NCBI GenBank assembly: GCA_937891875.1
Contig: CALATR010000339.1
Coordinates: 1 to 8,653, forward strand
Source of the DNA: an uncultured Pseudomonadota bacterium
Lineage (GTDB): Bacteria > Myxococcota_A > UBA796 > GCA-2862545
DNA: 8,653 nucleotides
Direction of reading: 5' to 3'
The position numbers and the translations under genes were made by a program. Shown piece by piece: positions 6,633 to 8,653 of this stretch; the stretch's first letter is position 1, and each line of letters begins with the position of its first letter. The notes under the pieces were generated by a model. That model saw only the letters and a program-made list of their open reading frames with translations, did no database searches and had not been told where the DNA came from.

Positions 6633-7019
6633 ATGACCCGTCGACTCGCCCTGTCCGCCGCCGCCCTCGTCGGCTTTGCGGTGCTCTACCTGGGCTCGAA
6701 CGACGCCGAGTTCAACTCGAACAACGAACCCGGCGCAGGTGCAGCGTCCATGCTGGACGTGGGTGCCGCCCACTGCGACGCCATCGCCGACATGTCCGTC
6801 TGTGTCGAGTACGTCAGCAAGGAAGAGGCGGACGCAGACTGCGTCAGCTTCGGCGGCACCGTCTCGACCGGCGCCTGCCCCGCGGACGGCCTGTCCGGCA
6901 GCTGCGCCCACGACGGCAAGGTCCGCAAGTACTACAAGACCGGCGGCTCCCCGCAGGCCGGCGACTACGCCGAGAAGCACTGCAAGAACGCCATGGCCGG
7001 CGAGTTCACCGCTCCGTAG
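6633..7019 (+). CDS. Small exported six-cysteine protein of unknown function
   Basis: This 128-aa protein starts with an Arg-Arg N-terminus and a hydrophobic helix (residues 5-21), i.e. a signal peptide or N-terminal anchor. There is no lipobox cysteine and no clear AxA cleavage site. A low-complexity linker (22-43) leads to a compact domain with six cysteines at 48, 57, 70, 82, 91 and 117, which suggests three disulfides formed outside the cytoplasm. I do not recognise a named family. Similar C-x8-C-type modules with a CVEY-like motif and a late tyrosine pair (YY, 100-101) recur, from memory, in secreted proteins of Myxococcota-like genomes. GGAGGA, four bases upstream of the ATG, supports the start. 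It follows the SDR gene closely and ends 11 bp from the convergent yidD stop codon. Confidence 0.75.
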   Translation: MTRRLALSAAALVGFAVLYLGSNDAEFNSNNEPGAGAASMLDVGAAHCDAIADMSVCVEYVSKEEADADCVSFGGTVSTGACPADGLSGSCAHDGKVRKYYKTGGSPQAGDYAEKHCKNAMAGEFTAP

Positions 7020-7030
7020 CCGGCAGCACG

Positions 7031-7246
7031 TCAGTCCTGGGGCACCGGGTCGTAGCCGCCGCCCGTGATCGGGTTGCAGCGCAAGATCCGCCAGCCGGCC
7101 AGCCAGACGCCCCACAGGCCGTGGACCTCGATGGCGGTGACGCCGTAGGCCGAGCACGTCGGCCGGAACAGGCAGCTGGGCGGCGTGTAGCGGCTGATGT
7201 AGCGCTGGTAGAGCCGGATCGGCAGGATCAGCAGGCGCTTGATCAC
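7031..7246 (-). CDS. yidD: Membrane protein insertion efficiency factor YidD
   Basis: This 71-aa protein belongs to the YidD family, which assists Sec/YidC-dependent insertion of inner-membrane proteins. An amphipathic N-terminus (IKRLLILPIRLYQRYIS) is followed by the family signature: PPSCLFRPTCSAYGV, then a hydrophobic stretch HGLWGVWLAGWRILRCNP, then GGGYDPVP. All three conserved cysteines are present, and the length is normal for the family. The GTG start at 7246 overlaps the stop of the upstream asparaginase-like gene as GTGA, so translation is probably coupled. The usual neighbours (rpmH, rnpA, yidC) are not in this window, which makes the location unusual. The convergent cysteine-rich gene ends 11 bp away, leaving no room for a separate terminator. 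Confidence 0.95.
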   Translation of the reverse strand: MIKRLLILPIRLYQRYISRYTPPSCLFRPTCSAYGVTAIEVHGLWGVWLAGWRILRCNPITGGGYDPVPQD

Positions 7247-8340
7247 GGCACGCCCCGGCGCACGCCCGGATCGTAGTACCAGCGATCGTGGTCCGGATCC
7301 CAGGCGTCCCAGGTCGGGATCTGCTCGAGGCGATCGAGCATGGACGGCGGCACCACGCCCGGCACCAGGAAGGCCTTCTGCCGGTAGAGCGGGTACGGAT
7401 TGCGCAGGGTGAAGCCCAGGACTCCGAGGATCCCCCGCGCGATGTACCAGGTGGCCTGGGGGTTCCAGCCGTGGGCGATCTTGATGACCACGCCCAGGCC
7501 GTCGGGGTACTCGGGGTGCTCGATCGCCAGACCCAGGAGCCCGTCCGCACCCTCCTTGGCGATGACCCGGCCGTCGCAGCTCTTGATGATCGTCGTGTCC
7601 AGCCGGTTGAACCCGCCGACCAGGTCGGGCTCGCGGACCATGGCCTCCCAGATCCAGTCGTCTTCCTTGTGCACGGCGAGCCAGGCATAGCAGCGGGCCA
7701 GCTCGTCCACCGTCATGGCGACCGTGGGCAGGCCATCGCCATCCCGGGCGATCCGGCGGGGCTGCCAGTCCGCACCGAGCGCTCGGCGCACGACGCCGCT
7801 GAACTCGGCGAAGACCCGGTGGGTCGGCAGCGTGTAGCCGACCGGCGAGATCCCCTGCTCCATGACCCCGCGCAGGATGGCGGCGTGGTGGCCGGAGCTG
7901 TTGTTGAACCAGCGCCGCGGGCGACGGACCTGGCGGCCGAACTGCACCAGCGGCGTGTCCAGCGGGGTCTGCATCAGGCCCCACGCGCTCTCCTCGAGGC
8001 AGCCCTGGGCGGCGGCGACGTGCTCCGCCGTGCCGTTGTGGCTGGCGACGCTGATGGCCTTCTGCTCCCAGGTCAGCACGGTCGCGAGCACCTCCGCGAA
8101 CGGCTTGATGTAGAAGGGCTTCATCATCGAGCGGCCGTAGCAGAGCACGTTGCCGCCGAAGCTGTGCACCTGCTGGTCACCCGAGTACCAGGCGACCGCG
8201 CCGTGCACGGTGTTCTCGCTCACCCCGTTGCGGCGGTAGTCGACGAGCGGCTCCCACTCGACGTCCCGCCCGGTGGGGATCCCCTCCTCCCGCTCACCGA
8301 GGGGACTCCGGGGGTAGAACGGCGCGCTGGTGTCCGACAT
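7243..8340 (-). CDS. Asparaginase-II-family protein (Rhizobium etli type) with altered metal site
   Basis: This 365-aa protein belongs to the L-asparaginase II family (PF06089), unrelated to E. coli AnsA/AnsB. Family landmarks in order: GRSMMKPF (residues 69-76, Ser71 and Lys74 as the Ser-Lys pair), ASHNGTAEHV (99-108, second serine), NNSSGHHAAIL (146-156), DGDGLP (200-205), VGGFNRLDTT (241-250), and KEGADGLLGL (262-271, second lysine). In R. etli asparaginase the third and fourth segments read NCSGKHA and DGCG; from memory their two cysteines and the lysine bind zinc. Here they are Ser148, Asp202 and His151, so the zinc site appears lost or rebuilt while both Ser-Lys pairs remain. Asparagine hydrolysis is therefore uncertain. 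There is no signal peptide. The ATG at 8340 is preceded by GGGAGA at good spacing. About 40 residues at the N-terminus precede the usual family start. Confidence 0.85.
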   Translation of the reverse strand: MSDTSAPFYPRSPLGEREEGIPTGRDVEWEPLVDYRRNGVSENTVHGAVAWYSGDQQVHSFGGNVLCYGRSMMKPFYIKPFAEVLATVLTWEQKAISVASHNGTAEHVAAAQGCLEESAWGLMQTPLDTPLVQFGRQVRRPRRWFNNSSGHHAAILRGVMEQGISPVGYTLPTHRVFAEFSGVVRRALGADWQPRRIARDGDGLPTVAMTVDELARCYAWLAVHKEDDWIWEAMVREPDLVGGFNRLDTTIIKSCDGRVIAKEGADGLLGLAIEHPEYPDGLGVVIKIAHGWNPQATWYIARGILGVLGFTLRNPYPLYRQKAFLVPGVVPPSMLDRLEQIPTWDAWDPDHDRWYYDPGVRRGVP

Positions 8341-8370
8341 GGCTCTCCCACGGGCCAGGGTTCGTGCGCC

Positions 8371-8405
8371 CGGGCCGGCTCCCTTCGTAGCGCGCCGCCG
8401 GCCCG
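8371..8405. promoter_or_regulatory. 9-bp inverted repeat upstream of the asparaginase-like gene
   Basis: CGGGCCGGC (8371-8379) and GCCGGCCCG (8397-8405) form a perfect 9-bp stem around a 17-base loop, in the 115-bp gap between the partial gene at the right edge and the asparaginase-like gene. No T-tract follows on the minus strand. It could be a factor-assisted terminator for the upstream gene, a leader hairpin, or GC-driven chance. Confidence 0.3.
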
Positions 8406-8455
8406 CCCGACCACGGCTTTGCGCTCGCCCGACAGAGCGGGGGAGCCCACTCGGC

Positions 8456-8653
8456 TCAGCCGCGGAGCGATCCGGCCCACAGCGTGATCGTCTGGGCGCC
8501 ATGGTCCACGATCACCGGCAGGTCGGTCACGGTCACCGGATCGGCGAGCACGCCATCGTTCTCGAAGCCCTTGAAGACGCGGACCTCGCGGCGCTCGTCC
8601 CAGGTATCGAAGGCGGAGAGGTAGCCGCCGACCACGTCGATCACATCGGCGGC
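8456..8653 (-). CDS. C-terminal fragment of an unrecognised protein (right-edge partial)
   Basis: The frame is open from the window edge to the TGA at 8456-8458 and encodes about 65 residues. A GTG at 8644 exists, but codons continue upstream (Ala-Ala-Asp-Val-Ile-Asp) and no ribosome-binding site can be judged, so the true start is probably outside the window. The visible part has alternating hydrophobic stretches (VVGGYLSAF; VTVTDLPVIVDHG; TITLWAGSLRG) like a beta-rich C-terminus, with no motif I recognise. It is co-oriented with the asparaginase-like gene 115 bp downstream. Confidence 0.55.
   Translation of the reverse strand, partial: AADVIDVVGGYLSAFDTWDERREVRVFKGFENDGVLADPVTVTDLPVIVDHGAQTITLWAGSLRG

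Noticed and set aside
5501..7276. 591-aa plus-strand frame over the SDR and cysteine-rich genes
   Set aside because: Arg/Pro/Gly-rich shadow. The SDR frame shows all catalytic motifs, and the cysteine-rich frame has a ribosome-binding site and signal sequence.
7288..8487. 399-aa plus-strand frame opposite the asparaginase-like gene
   Set aside because: Low-quality Arg/Ala/Val/Gly-rich translation with no motif; the minus strand carries the asparaginase family landmarks.

Overview
The window is very GC-rich (about 70% by eye) and densely coding, with short gaps, GTG/TTG starts and strong third-position G/C. The mix of genes suggests an uncultured or little-studied member of the Myxococcota (former Deltaproteobacteria): a signal-transduction ATPase with a TPR tail that may be joined to a kinase, bacterial PH-domain membrane proteins, and a small secreted six-cysteine protein. 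This assignment is inferred from gene style, not from a marker gene.

Layout, left to right. (1) Positions 3-2666, plus strand: the C-terminal part of a large regulatory ATPase with TPR-like repeats, open at the left edge. (2) 2703-4599, plus strand: an overlapping pair of YdbS-like and YdbT-like bacterial PH-domain membrane proteins, possibly with a leaderless promoter. (3) 4600-4913: a 314-bp gap with no gene, lying between two gene 3' ends. It holds a large imperfect inverted repeat whose arms begin at the two stop codons and carry tandem GGTCTCT heptamers, with smaller hairpins and a one-sided intrinsic terminator in the middle. (4) 4914-5483, minus strand: a 2-hydroxychromene-2-carboxylate isomerase-like (DsbA/GST-kappa fold) protein. 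(5) 5631-7019, plus strand, divergent from the isomerase: an extended SDR sugar-epimerase/reductase-type enzyme followed by a small secreted or membrane-anchored six-cysteine protein. (6) 7031-8340, minus strand: an asparaginase-II-family protein (Rhizobium etli type) translationally coupled by a GTGA overlap to yidD, the membrane-protein insertion factor. (7) 8456-8653, minus strand: the C-terminal end of an unrecognised protein cut by the right edge.

Most of the genes look like ordinary housekeeping or accessory functions without one shared pathway. I do not see a defence system, CRISPR array, prophage, transposase, rRNA or tRNA. The least ordinary elements are the stop-codon-anchored inverted repeat between the convergent genes, the loss of the expected zinc-ligand residues in the asparaginase homologue, its unusual coupling to yidD, and the degenerate nucleotide-binding motifs of the first gene.
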